Of a stretch of 64,000 bases of DNA, positions 17,993-24,936 are shown one piece after another. Location of the stretch: positions 124,001 to 188,000 of the forward strand of contig CAWIJK010000004.1 in the NCBI GenBank assembly GCA_963836375.1, in the 5' to 3' direction. Under the pieces are notes generated by a model. That model did no database searches and was not told the DNA's origin. It saw only the letters and a list, made by a program, of their open reading frames with translations. Position numbers and translations under genes: made by a program. Within the stretch, counting starts at the first letter, position 1. Each line of letters opens with the position of its first letter. The DNA is from CAWIJK01 sp963836375 (GTDB taxonomy: Bacteria; Actinomycetota; Acidimicrobiia; Acidimicrobiales; RAAP-2).

Positions 17993-18502
17993 GTGGACCC
18001 GCACCCCGAAAACGTTTCCGCTCTCGACATTCTCCGGCAGGCTGAAGCCGACCTGGACGCCATGAGAGCTGGACTTGAAGCCGACCAGGCCGCCCTCGCC
18101 GAAAAGGAGGCCAGGGTGTCCGCTCAGGCATCTCTGGTCAACAATCTCCGCATAGCCCTTGACCGCTACGTGTCTGGCACCCCGATTGCCCATAGCCCGA
18201 CAGAAAGTCCCGAGGCCATTGCCGCAGAGTCGTGGTGGAGAACAGCGCCTCGTACTAGGGCCATTCTGCGGGCACTCCGTGAAATGGGTTATCCGGCTGG
18301 CCCGACTGCCATTGCCGAGTTCCTGAATCGTCAGGGGCGTCCCCAGGACAACCCAATCCTCGTCAGCGCAAGCCTGAACCACCTGTCGAACACGGGCAAG
18401 GTGTCGTCGCTCGGCCACGGCCGATGGGTTGTCAGTTCCACCGAATCCGACCTGCACCAGTCCGTGAATGGCGTTCCGGTGGGAGAGGAGGCCCCTGGTT
18501 GA
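17993..18502 (+). CDS. Coiled-coil protein with C-terminal winged helix, mobile-element cargo
   Basis: The 169-residue product has a coiled coil at about residues 10-58 (LRQAEADLDAMRAGLEADQA and onward) and a compact C-terminal domain TRAILRALREMGYPAGPTAI to LGHGRWVV that looks like a winged helix-turn-helix (helices, then a two-strand wing). Such small coiled-coil/wHTH proteins are frequent on actinobacterial islands, but I know no assigned function. The GTG start is set by the leaderless promoter spacing. Codon use is less G/C-rich than in the flanking host genes, in line with transfer. It may regulate the element or bind its ends; that is inference. Confidence 0.7.
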   Translation: MDPHPENVSALDILRQAEADLDAMRAGLEADQAALAEKEARVSAQASLVNNLRIALDRYVSGTPIAHSPTESPEAIAAESWWRTAPRTRAILRALREMGYPAGPTAIAEFLNRQGRPQDNPILVSASLNHLSNTGKVSSLGHGRWVVSSTESDLHQSVNGVPVGEEAPG

Positions 18503-18509
18503 AAGGTCC

Positions 18510-18555
18510 GGGTTCCCAGGGGGGCCAAGTTTGCGGCCCAACCCCCCCGGGACCC
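18510..18555 (+). terminator. Long interrupted hairpin between cargo gene and tRNA
   Basis: GGG-TTCCC-A-GGGGGG (18510-18524) can pair with CCCCCCC-GGGA-CCC (18542-18555) around a loop. It follows the stop at 18502 and ends six bases before the tRNA, so it may end the upstream transcript or shape the tRNA precursor. Confidence 0.5.
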
Positions 18556-18561
18556 AGCTAG

Positions 18562-18644
18562 CCGGAGGTGGCGAAACTGGTATACGCGCCGGTCTTGAAA
18601 ACCGGTTCCTCCTGGGATTGCGGGTTCGAGTCCCGTCCTCCGGA
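18562..18644 (+). tRNA. Class II tRNA with UGA (Ser) anticodon but leucine-type body
   Basis: The cloverleaf is complete: acceptor CCGGAGG (18562-18568) with CCTCCGG (18637-18643), D-stem GCG/CGC, anticodon stem CCGGT/ACCGG, loop CTTGAAA with anticodon TGA (18596-18598), a 14-nt variable arm, and T-arm GCGGG-TTCGAGT-CCCGT. The anticodon reads the serine codon UCA. The D-arm (TGGCGAAACTGGTATACGCG) and discriminator A are those of bacterial tRNA-Leu; bacterial tRNA-Ser normally has another D-arm and G73. CCA is not encoded. It lies inside the mobile element. Charging identity cannot be decided from sequence. Confidence 0.8.
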
Positions 18645-18681
18645 CTATTTGTATAGCGAGTTGATTTTACCAGGTCGAGGG

Positions 18682-18834
18682 CTAATTCGCACCCCTTTGG
18701 GTCTGCCGCGGTCGGTCCCAATATGGGGACTTGCAGCTGGGGCACACCCTGGGCTTTTCCGCGCCCCTCGGGTACCACTCGTGTCCGCAGCGCTCGCAGA
18801 CGTAGAAGGTCACGGTTTTTTGGACTTCTCCCAT
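18682..18834 (-). CDS. Small zinc-ribbon protein
   Basis: About 50 residues from ATG 18834 (MGEVQKTVTFYVCERCGHEW); an in-frame ATG at 18870 would add 12 residues. Two Cys pairs, CERC and CPSC, separated by HEWYPRGAEKPRV, form a compact zinc ribbon, with the tail SPYWDRPRQTQRG. Similar tiny CxxC-CxxC proteins are common in archaea and on mobile DNA, usually of unknown role and possibly nucleic-acid binding. It diverges from the transposase gene, and an 11-bp operator-like site lies directly before it, matched by a second copy near the transposase start. It may be a regulator of the element. Confidence 0.65.
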   Translation of the reverse strand: MGEVQKTVTFYVCERCGHEWYPRGAEKPRVCPSCKSPYWDRPRQTQRGAN

Positions 18835-18840
18835 GATGCC

Positions 18841-18938
18841 TACTATGTACCTCCTGAGGATATATGTCAAATAATATCCCAGTAGGGCTTGACTCCTGGT
18901 ATACCCCTAGATATATTAGTAGTAGGTACATACTACTA
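18841..18938. promoter_or_regulatory. Divergent promoter with paired operator-like sites
   Basis: GGTACATAGTA (18851-18841, minus strand) and GGTACATACTA (18925-18935, plus) are the same 11-mer with one change, one before each divergent gene. The second lies in an inverted repeat (TAGTAGTA 18917-18924 with TACTACTA 18931-18938). A near-consensus promoter for the transposase, TTGACT (18889) - 17 nt - TATATT (18912), would start transcription inside that repeat. Confidence 0.6.
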
Positions 18939-18949
18939 GGGAGATACCG

Positions 18950-19990
18950 ATGGACGCTAGAGAACTCAGGGGCCTTCAGATCGCAGCCACCATGCCGATC
19001 AAGCGGAACACCCACGGCTGGTTGGTCCCGTCCCAGAGCACCAACGGCACCTACCGGGTGTCCCCGACCAGCCCCGACTTCCCTCGGGCCGACCGGGTCG
19101 GTGGCTACCAGTGCACCTGCCCGGACTTCGAGCTTCGGGGCCAGCCCTGCAAGCACATCCTGGCCGTGGAGTACACGATCAAGCGGGAGTTCACCCCGGA
19201 GGGTGAAGTTGTGACCCAGGAGGTCAGGGTCACCTACACCCAGGACTGGGCCGCTTATAACCGCGCCCAGTGCGAGGAGAAAGACCGGCTCTGCCAATGC
19301 TGGCGGACCTTTGCTCCACCATCCCCAAACCGCCCCAGGCTAAGGGTCGGCCCCGGCTGCCCATGAGTGATATGGCCTTTGCGGCGGTGTCCAAGGTCTA
19401 CGCGGGTCTGTCGGCCCGACGCTTTGACAGCGACGTGCGGGAGAACACCACCAAGGGTCGCACCAGCCAGGACCCCCATTTCAACAGCGTTCTCCGGTAC
19501 TTGCGGGACCCTCAGATGACCCCCGTCCTGCGGTCCCTGGTGGAACTGTCGGCGCTGCCGCTCAAGGGCGTGGAGACTGACTTTGCCGCCGACTCCACCG
19601 GATTCACCACCTGCCGATTCGTCCGTTGGTACGACCACAAATGGGGCAAGGAACAGACCAAGCGGGAGTGGATCAAGCTGCACGCCATGACCGGGGTCCT
19701 GACCAACATCGTGACCGCGGTCGAGGTCAGCGGGTGGCGCAGTCACGACACCAACTACTTCCGTCCCATGCTCGCCACCACGGCCGAGAACTTCGCCCTG
19801 GGCAACGTGTGCGCCGACAAGGCCTACCTGGGCCAAGCGAACCTCCAAGCGGTCGTGGACGCTGGCGGGACCCCATACATTCCGTTCAAGTCTGACAACG
19901 TCTTCTACGGGGAACCGGTCCTTCCGGGGGTGGAAGCATCGGCCTGGGAAAAGATGTTCCACCTGTTCGGTTACCACCGGAACACGTTGC
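18950..19990 (+). pseudogene. DDE transposase with N-terminal SWIM zinc finger, frameshifted and 3'-truncated
   Basis: Translation starts at ATG 18950 with GGGAG upstream. Residues 50-75 carry a SWIM finger (CTCPDFELRGQPCKH). After about EEKDRL (19285) the frame shifts by one base; the continuation (MLADLCSTIPKPPQAKGRPRLPMSDMAF) runs in a second frame through the catalytic aspartates DFAADSTGF and VCADKAYLGQ of a DDE transposase. After FHLFGYHRN (about 19985) the protein resemblance stops, and the expected last catalytic Glu region is absent, although the frame stays open to 20067. It is therefore probably inactive, unless the frameshift is programmed and a second copy supplies the end. Confidence 0.8.
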
Positions 19991-19991
19991 A

Positions 19992-20065
19992 AAATCCCGG
20001 GCGTCTAGCTCGTTGTCAGCTACCGCTGGGCCGTCATATTCCAGTTCAAAGGCCTCTTCAGCCAT
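19992..20065 (-). pseudogene. 5' fragment of an unidentified gene cut at the transposase junction
   Basis: From ATG 20065 the frame reads MAEEAFELEYDGPAVADNEL and DARDFAT, then meets the truncated transposase in antisense. TAGGCT stands 7 nt before the ATG, the same leaderless arrangement as in complete genes here. The opening resembles proteins of unknown function on actinobacterial islands that begin with a YDG...LDARDLAP pattern. The rest of the gene is gone, so a deletion joined it to the transposase. Confidence 0.5.
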
Positions 20066-20236
20066 GACGGGGAGCCTACGGCCGAACCATCTCATAGTCC
20101 CTGATCACCCCTTAGTGCCGAGGATCGCAGGGGGATGTGACGAGGACCACAAGGGCTTTTGGTGCAGAAATCCCGTTTGCCCCAAAAACCGGAGTTTGCG
20201 GGGCCTTTTGGAGCAAGGCCTGGGGACCCCCATAAA

Positions 20237-20254
20237 GTTCAGTGAGTGCTTAAC
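20237..20254 (+). promoter_or_regulatory. ArsR-type operator over the arsR start
   Basis: GTTCAGTGAGTGCTTAAC is an imperfect dyad (GTTNAG-N6-CTNAAC) that overlaps the GTG start at 20246, the usual place for autoregulation by this ArsR subfamily. Confidence 0.55.
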
Positions 20255-20596
20255 CAACCGGTCACCCTGGACGCGGTGCTCCACGCCCTGGCGGACCCGA
20301 CCCGGCGGGCGATCGTCGAGCGGCTGGTCCGGAGCCCGGCCAGCGTCAGCGACCTGGCGGCGCCGCTGGCCATGTCGCTCTCCGCTGTCCTCCAGCACCT
20401 GGGGGTCCTCGAGGCCACGGGCCTGGTCCGCTCGGAGAAGGTCGGCCGGGTCCGTACCTGTCGCCTCGAGACGGCGGGACTGCGACTGGCCGAGGACTGG
20501 ATCGTCGGGCAGCGCACCGACTGGGAACGGCGCCTCGACCGGTTGGACGAGCACCTGGTGGACCCACGACCCCGAGCAGAGAGGAAGCGACCATGA
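20246..20596 (+). CDS. ArsR/SmtB-family transcriptional regulator
   Basis: This 116-residue winged-helix protein begins VLNQPVTLDAVLHALADPTRRAIVERL, the standard start of ArsR regulators paired with AHSA1/SRPBCC proteins. The recognition helix is in VSDLAAPLAMSLSAVLQHLGVLEATGL. The cysteine metal site (ELCVCDL) of metal-sensing members is absent, so it is unlikely to sense arsenic. It overlaps the next gene by four bases (ATGA) and probably represses both. The mobile element lies immediately upstream, so its original promoter may have been displaced; only the operator dyad remains next to the start. Confidence 0.88.
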   Translation: MLNQPVTLDAVLHALADPTRRAIVERLVRSPASVSDLAAPLAMSLSAVLQHLGVLEATGLVRSEKVGRVRTCRLETAGLRLAEDWIVGQRTDWERRLDRLDEHLVDPRPRAERKRP

Positions 20597-21039
20597 CCAG
20601 CCGCCACGTGGCTCACGCCACCTTCAGCATCGAGCGGACCTACGAGGCCCCGCCGGACCGGGTGTTCGCCGCCTGGGCCGACCCCGACGAGAAGTCCCGG
20701 TGGTTCGCCGGCCCCGACGGTGACCACGAGCTCGACTTCCGGGTCGGCGGGCGCGAGGTCAACCACGGCCGCCATGACGGGGTCACGATGACCTTCGAGT
20801 CCCGTTACCACGACATCGTCGTGGGCGAGCGCATCGTCTACAGCTCCACCCTCTCGGCCGACGGCACGATCTCGACCGTCTCGATCACCACCGTCGAGCT
20901 CAGCCCGGTGGACGGCCGCACCCGTCTGGTGCTGAGCGAACAGGGCACGTACCTCGACGGGCGTGAACTGCCCGAGTGGCGCGAGCAGGGCACCGGCGAC
21001 TGGCTGGACGCCCTCGGGCGACACTGCTCGGTTGCTTGA
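20593..21039 (+). CDS. AHSA1/SRPBCC-domain protein
   Basis: A 148-residue START-like fold protein: FSIERTYEAPPDRVFAAWADPDEKSRWF at the N-terminus and a C-terminal GWxD-like helix (GTGDWLDAL). Members of this family (PF08327) bind hydrophobic ligands in a cavity; the ones encoded with an ArsR regulator are often called activator-of-Hsp90-like or polyketide-cyclase-like, with no proven reaction. The ATG lies in the ATGA overlap with arsR, so the two are co-translated. The protein is complete and of normal length. Confidence 0.88.
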   Translation: MTSRHVAHATFSIERTYEAPPDRVFAAWADPDEKSRWFAGPDGDHELDFRVGGREVNHGRHDGVTMTFESRYHDIVVGERIVYSSTLSADGTISTVSITTVELSPVDGRTRLVLSEQGTYLDGRELPEWREQGTGDWLDALGRHCSVA

Positions 21040-21075
21040 CGGCGCCCAGCACCGGGACCGGGCGCCGGACCGGGC

Positions 21076-21888
21076 TCAGGCCGACGGGCCGTCCCCGAGA
21101 GGCCGACCTGGCCCCGCCACCGCCTCGAACCCCCTGAGGTCACCCTCGTCGTCGCGCAGGGCCCCGACCAGGTCCAGTTCGCCCGCCTCGAGATCCGGGG
21201 CGAGTGCGTCGAGCTGGTCCCCTCCGATCTCCATTAAGAGGTGGCCGCTGCCCCGGAGCCAACGACGGGCTCCGGCGACCGCCCGCCGGACGACGTCGAG
21301 ACCGTCGGTCCCGCCGTCCAGCGCGTCCGCCGGCTCGAAGTCCCGCACGTCGCGGGGGAGGAAGACCAGGGATCCGGTCGGGACGTAGGGCAGCACGCCG
21401 ACGATGACGTCGACCGTCCCCAACCACGAGATCGGGACCCCGTCGTAGAGCTGACCCTGAGCGACCCGCACGCCGTTGCCTCTCGCACAGGCCGCCGCCA
21501 CCGGGTCGAGCTCGGTCCCGAGCACCGACGCCCCACGACGGCGTTCGAGCAGGACCCGGGCGATCGCCCCGCTGCCGGTGCCGAGATCGATCGCCCGACC
21601 ACCGACCTCGAGGAGCTCGGCCGCCCGCTCGGCCAGCGGTTCGCTCTGCCAGCGGGGGACATAGACCCCCGGGACGATCCTGACCGCACAGCCGCAGAAG
21701 CTGACCCGGCCGGTGATCCATGCCAAGGGCTCTCCCCCCGTTCTCCGCTCGACGAAGGACGCAAAGACCTCGGGATCACCCCGGGCCGACCCGGCGAGCT
21801 CGGCGGCCTCCTCGGCGGCGGCCAGGCAGCCAGCGGCCGCCAGCCGCCGGGTTGCTTCGGTCGTGGCTTGCGCTGAGATGCCGGCCAT
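21076..21888 (-). CDS. PrmC/HemK-like methyltransferase with altered active-site motif
   Basis: This 270-residue protein has the PrmC layout: an N-terminal helical domain ending in GGEPLAWITGRVSFCG, then a Rossmann SAM site AIDLGTGSGAIA and TELDPVAAACARGN. The catalytic NPPY of glutamine N5-methyltransferases is replaced by VLPYVPT (VIVGVLPYVPTGSL), although the YVPT part fits the actinobacterial PrmC-related group of unknown substrate. It is therefore probably not the release-factor methyltransferase itself. One TTA leucine codon occurs (21235-21237), which is rare in this genome. It stands alone, convergent with the AHSA1 gene. Confidence 0.8.
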   Translation of the reverse strand: MAGISAQATTEATRRLAAAGCLAAAEEAAELAGSARGDPEVFASFVERRTGGEPLAWITGRVSFCGCAVRIVPGVYVPRWQSEPLAERAAELLEVGGRAIDLGTGSGAIARVLLERRRGASVLGTELDPVAAACARGNGVRVAQGQLYDGVPISWLGTVDVIVGVLPYVPTGSLVFLPRDVRDFEPADALDGGTDGLDVVRRAVAGARRWLRGSGHLLMEIGGDQLDALAPDLEAGELDLVGALRDDEGDLRGFEAVAGPGRPLGDGPSA

Positions 21889-21979
21889 CGCCCCGATTGG
21901 ACCACGAATCGGGGCGCCACGGTGCTCGACGGGGTGCCCCCGCCAGCACGGTGACCCGGGTTCGAGGCGTCAAAGGGCC

Positions 21980-22468
21980 TCATGCGTCAAATGGCGCGAC
22001 GACGCGACGCAACAGCGCGGCCAGGACCGCCCGCTCGTCGTGCCCGAGGCTCCCCAGGATCGCATGCTCGCGCTCGACGAGCTCAGCCAGTGCCGCGTCC
22101 ACCCGCCGGCGGCCGGCGGCGGTGAGCTGCACGCGCACCGAGCGGGCGTCCATCGGATCGGGCCGGCGGCGGAGGAGCCCGCGCCCCTCGAGATGGTCGA
22201 GCCGGTTGGTCATCGTGCCCGACGTGACCAGTGTCTGGGCGAGGAGCTGTCCCGGAGACAGATGGGGCGGCCCGTCGGCACGACGGAGAGCCGAGAGCAC
22301 GTCGAAGCTCCAGATCTCGAGATCATGGCGGGCCAGGACCGCTGTCCGCTGGCGATCGAGATGGCGGGCCAACCGGGTCACCCGCGACAACACCTCGAGC
22401 GGTGAGACGTCGACCTCGGGCAACGCCCGTCGCCATCCCCGCACCAACCGATCGACCTCGTCCTCCAT
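21980..22468 (-). CDS. MarR-family transcriptional regulator, TamR-like by context
   Basis: About 162 residues from ATG 22468 (MEDEVDRLVRGWRRALP), with AAAGGGGG upstream. The winged helix-turn-helix is LLAQTLVTSGTMTNRLDHLEGRGLLRRRPDPMDAR, the classic MarR wing with the conserved D-R. It is transcribed away from an aconitase gene, and the shared region holds two dyads. In Streptomyces the MarR protein TamR controls aconitase and trans-aconitate methyltransferase genes and responds to citrate and aconitate; the arrangement here suggests the same logic, but ligand residues cannot be verified. A good -10 (TATACT, 22494-22489 on the minus strand) touches the first dyad. Confidence 0.87.
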   Translation of the reverse strand: MEDEVDRLVRGWRRALPEVDVSPLEVLSRVTRLARHLDRQRTAVLARHDLEIWSFDVLSALRRADGPPHLSPGQLLAQTLVTSGTMTNRLDHLEGRGLLRRRPDPMDARSVRVQLTAAGRRRVDAALAELVEREHAILGSLGHDERAVLAALLRRVVAPFDA

Positions 22469-22494
22469 CGCCGGCCCCCTTTCCGGTGAGTATA

Positions 22495-22508
22495 TCTTGA
22501 CATCAAGA
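22495..22508. promoter_or_regulatory. MarR operator 1
   Basis: TCTTGACATCAAGA is a perfect dyad apart from its centre. It covers a TTGACA -35 for aconitase (22497-22502; CAGACT follows after 17 nt) and adjoins the -10 of the MarR gene. Confidence 0.75.
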
Positions 22509-22525
22509 GGTCTCCCGGACAGACT

Positions 22526-22543
22526 TCTCTTGACATCGAGAGA
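22526..22543. promoter_or_regulatory. MarR operator 2
   Basis: TCTCTTGACATCGAGAGA shares the CTTGACATC core with operator 1; the centres are 33 bp apart, about three helical turns. It overlaps the expected aconitase transcription start. Confidence 0.72.
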
Positions 22544-22556
22544 AATGGGAGAACGG

Positions 22557-24872
22557 ATGCACGACGCCACGACGGGCCACCGCGACCAGCCGGGGACGAC
22601 CCGGAGCGGGCAGGGAGCGCTGGACACGACGACCTTCTACGAGGGGCTGGACGGCCGGGTGGCCGAGGGCCGCTCGCGCCTCGGACGGCCGCTCACCCTG
22701 ACCGAGAAGGTCCTGGTCGGCCACCTGCGCCCCGGCGGCGACCGGGTGCCCCGGCCGGGCCGGACCTACGTCGACGTCTACCCGGACCGCGTCGCCCTCC
22801 AAGACGCCCTCGCCCAGATCGTGGCCCTGCAGTTCATGACGGCCGGGCTGGACGAGGTGGTCGTCCCCACCTCGGTCCACTGCGACCACCTCATCCGGGC
22901 CCAGAGCGGCGGCGCCGCCGACCTACAGAGCGCGTTGGACGCCAACGACGAGGTGTACGACTTCCTACGCTCGATGTCCGCCCGCTTCGGCATCGGCTTC
23001 TTCGAGCCCGGATCGGGCATCATCCACCAGGTCGTCCTCGAGAACTACGCCTTTCCCGGTGGGATGATGATCGGCACCGACAGCCACACCCCGAACGCCG
23101 GGGGCCTCGCCATGATCGCGGTCGGAGTGGGTGGCGGGGACGCCATCGACGTCATGACCGGTTCGGCGTTCAACCTGCGATGGCCGCGGCTGATCGGGGT
23201 GCGCCTGGTGGGCGAGCTCTCGGGCTGGACGTCGGCCAAGGATGTGATCCTGCGGGTGGCCGGCCTCCTCGGGACCAGCGGCGGCACCGGCGCCGTCGTC
23301 GAGTACCTCGGGCCGGGCACCGGGACCATCAGCGCGACCGGAAAGGCCACGATCTGCAACATGGGCGCCGAGCTCGGGGCCACCACGTCGATCTTCCCCT
23401 TCGACGCCAACACCGCCTCCTATCTCCGGGCCACCGGGCGGGCGCACGTCGCCGCCGGCGCCGAAGGGGTGGCCGGGAGCCTCCGCTGCGATCCCGAGGT
23501 GGAGGCCGATCCCGCCCGTTTCTTCGAGCGCGTCGTCGAGATCGACCTGTCCGAGCTGCAGCCGTTGGTCAACGGACCCGACACCCCGGACCTGTCCCAC
23601 GATGTCGGGACGATCGGGCGGTGGGCCCGGGCCAACGGGGTCCCGGCGGCCATCTCGGCCGCCCTGGTGGGTTCGTGCACCAACTCCTCCTACGAGGACC
23701 TGGCCCGCGCCGCGGCCATCGCCCACCAGGCACGCCGGCACGGGCTGCGGGCCCGGACCACGCTGCTCGTGACCCCGGGGTCCGAACAGGTCCGGGCGAC
23801 CGTCGAACGCGACGGGCTTCTGGGCGACCTCGAGTCGATCGGCGCCACGGTGCTGGCCAGTGCCTGCGGGCCCTGCATCGGCCAATGGGACCGTCAAGGG
23901 ACCGGTGCCGAGGCGCTGAACACCATCGTCACCAGCTACAACCGCAATTTCCCCAAACGCAACGACGGCAGCGCGTCGACGAAGGCCTTCGTGGCCTCCC
24001 CCGAGATGGTCGTGGCCTACGCCCTCGCCGGGACGCTCGAGTTCGACCCCCGGTCCGACCCGATCACGACCGCCGACGGTACGCCGGTCCACTTCGACGC
24101 CCCGGTCGGTGAGGTCCTCCCACCGAGCGGCTACCAACGGGTCGACAAGCCCCGAGCGCACAAGGCCGACCGCTCCACCGCTCCGGTCCTCGTGTCGCCC
24201 ACCTCCGAACGCCTGCAGCTCCTGGCGCCCTTCTCGGAGTGGGACGGCCGGGACTACCTGGCCCTGCCCGTGCTGGTGAAGGCCCGGGGCAAGTGCACCA
24301 CCGACCACATCTCGGCCGCCGGTCGCTGGCTCACCTATCGGGGCCACCTCGAGAACATCTCCCAGAACCTATTCCTGGGTGTCGTCAACGCCTTCACCGG
24401 AGCCACTGGTGCGGGTAGGGACCCTCTCGACGGGGAGACCCGGCCGTACCCCGACATCGCCCAACGGCTCAGTGCGGCGGGCGTCTCGTGGTGCGTCGTC
24501 GGAGACGAGAATTACGGCGAAGGGTCGTCGCGCGAGCACGCGGCCATGGAACCCCGTTACCGCGGTGGCCTGGTGGTCTTCGCCCGGTCCTTCGCCCGCA
24601 TCCACGAGACCAACCTCAAGCGACAGGGGTTGCTCCCGTTGAGCTTCGCCGACCCGTCGGTCTACGACGAGGTCGGAGAGAGCGACACGATCAGCGTGCT
24701 CGATCTGGCCTCGCTGGAGCCGGACCGGCTTGTGCCCTGCCTTTTGACCAAGCCCGACGGCGCCACGGTGCCCTTCTCGTGCGCCCACTCCTTCAGCGCC
24801 GACCAGATCGGCTGGTTCCGCGCCGGGAGCGCCCTCAACGTCATCCGGCGCCGGCACGACCGTCGCCGCTGA
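22557..24872 (+). CDS. acn: Aconitate hydratase
   Basis: A 771-residue aconitase that isomerises citrate and isocitrate in the TCA cycle. The first domains carry HCDHLIRAQ and GTDSHTPNAGG. The iron-sulfur cysteines appear as VGSCTNSS and SACGPCIGQWD. The swivel domain has GEGSSREHAAMEPRYRGG and the conserved FARIHETNLKRQG. The length and the KCTTDHISAAG motif match the mitochondrial-type aconitase rather than the longer AcnA. ATG 22557 is preferred because GGGAG lies five bases before it; ATG 22545 would add four residues. It is controlled by the two dyads and probably by the divergent MarR protein, which would couple expression to citrate or oxidative stress. Confidence 0.95.
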   Translation: MHDATTGHRDQPGTTRSGQGALDTTTFYEGLDGRVAEGRSRLGRPLTLTEKVLVGHLRPGGDRVPRPGRTYVDVYPDRVALQDALAQIVALQFMTAGLDEVVVPTSVHCDHLIRAQSGGAADLQSALDANDEVYDFLRSMSARFGIGFFEPGSGIIHQVVLENYAFPGGMMIGTDSHTPNAGGLAMIAVGVGGGDAIDVMTGSAFNLRWPRLIGVRLVGELSGWTSAKDVILRVAGLLGTSGGTGAVVEYLGPGTGTISATGKATICNMGAELGATTSIFPFDANTASYLRATGRAHVAAGAEGVAGSLRCDPEVEADPARFFERVVEIDLSELQPLVNGPDTPDLSHDVGTIGRWARANGVPAAISAALVGSCTNSSYEDLARAAAIAHQARRHGLRARTTLLVTPGSEQVRATVERDGLLGDLESIGATVLASACGPCIGQWDRQGTGAEALNTIVTSYNRNFPKRNDGSASTKAFVASPEMVVAYALAGTLEFDPRSDPITTADGTPVHFDAPVGEVLPPSGYQRVDKPRAHKADRSTAPVLVSPTSERLQLLAPFSEWDGRDYLALPVLVKARGKCTTDHISAAGRWLTYRGHLENISQNLFLGVVNAFTGATGAGRDPLDGETRPYPDIAQRLSAAGVSWCVVGDENYGEGSSREHAAMEPRYRGGLVVFARSFARIHETNLKRQGLLPLSFADPSVYDEVGESDTISVLDLASLEPDRLVPCLLTKPDGATVPFSCAHSFSADQIGWFRAGSALNVIRRRHDRRR

Positions 24873-24936
24873 GCAGGTCATCCCAGGGCGACGGTCCGTT
24901 CGATCCGGCACGGGCGGCCGACCCCGTGGTCGATCG

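Larger units (their letters stand above)
17861..20236. mobile_element. Insertion element of about 2.4 kb with tRNA and zinc-ribbon cargo
   Basis: The two ends (17861-17884 and 20213-20236) are imperfect inverted repeats, 18 of 24 matching, beginning TTT and ending TTGC. Outside each end lies an 18-bp dyad, the two copies being 15/18 identical in direct orientation, which could be an old target duplication or two related operators. The base composition is visibly lower in G+C than on both sides. Three TTGCACC copies (17881, 17899, 17919) at 18-20-bp spacing sit just inside the left end and may be transposase sites. Content: winged-helix protein, hairpin, tRNA, zinc ribbon and a broken SWIM-DDE transposase. 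The IS family is not assigned. Confidence 0.6.

Noticed and set aside
18596..18598. Opal-suppressor or selenocysteine tRNA
   Set aside because: The anticodon itself is UGA, which reads UCA; a UGA-reading tRNA would need UCA. The acceptor/T-arm length is also ordinary.
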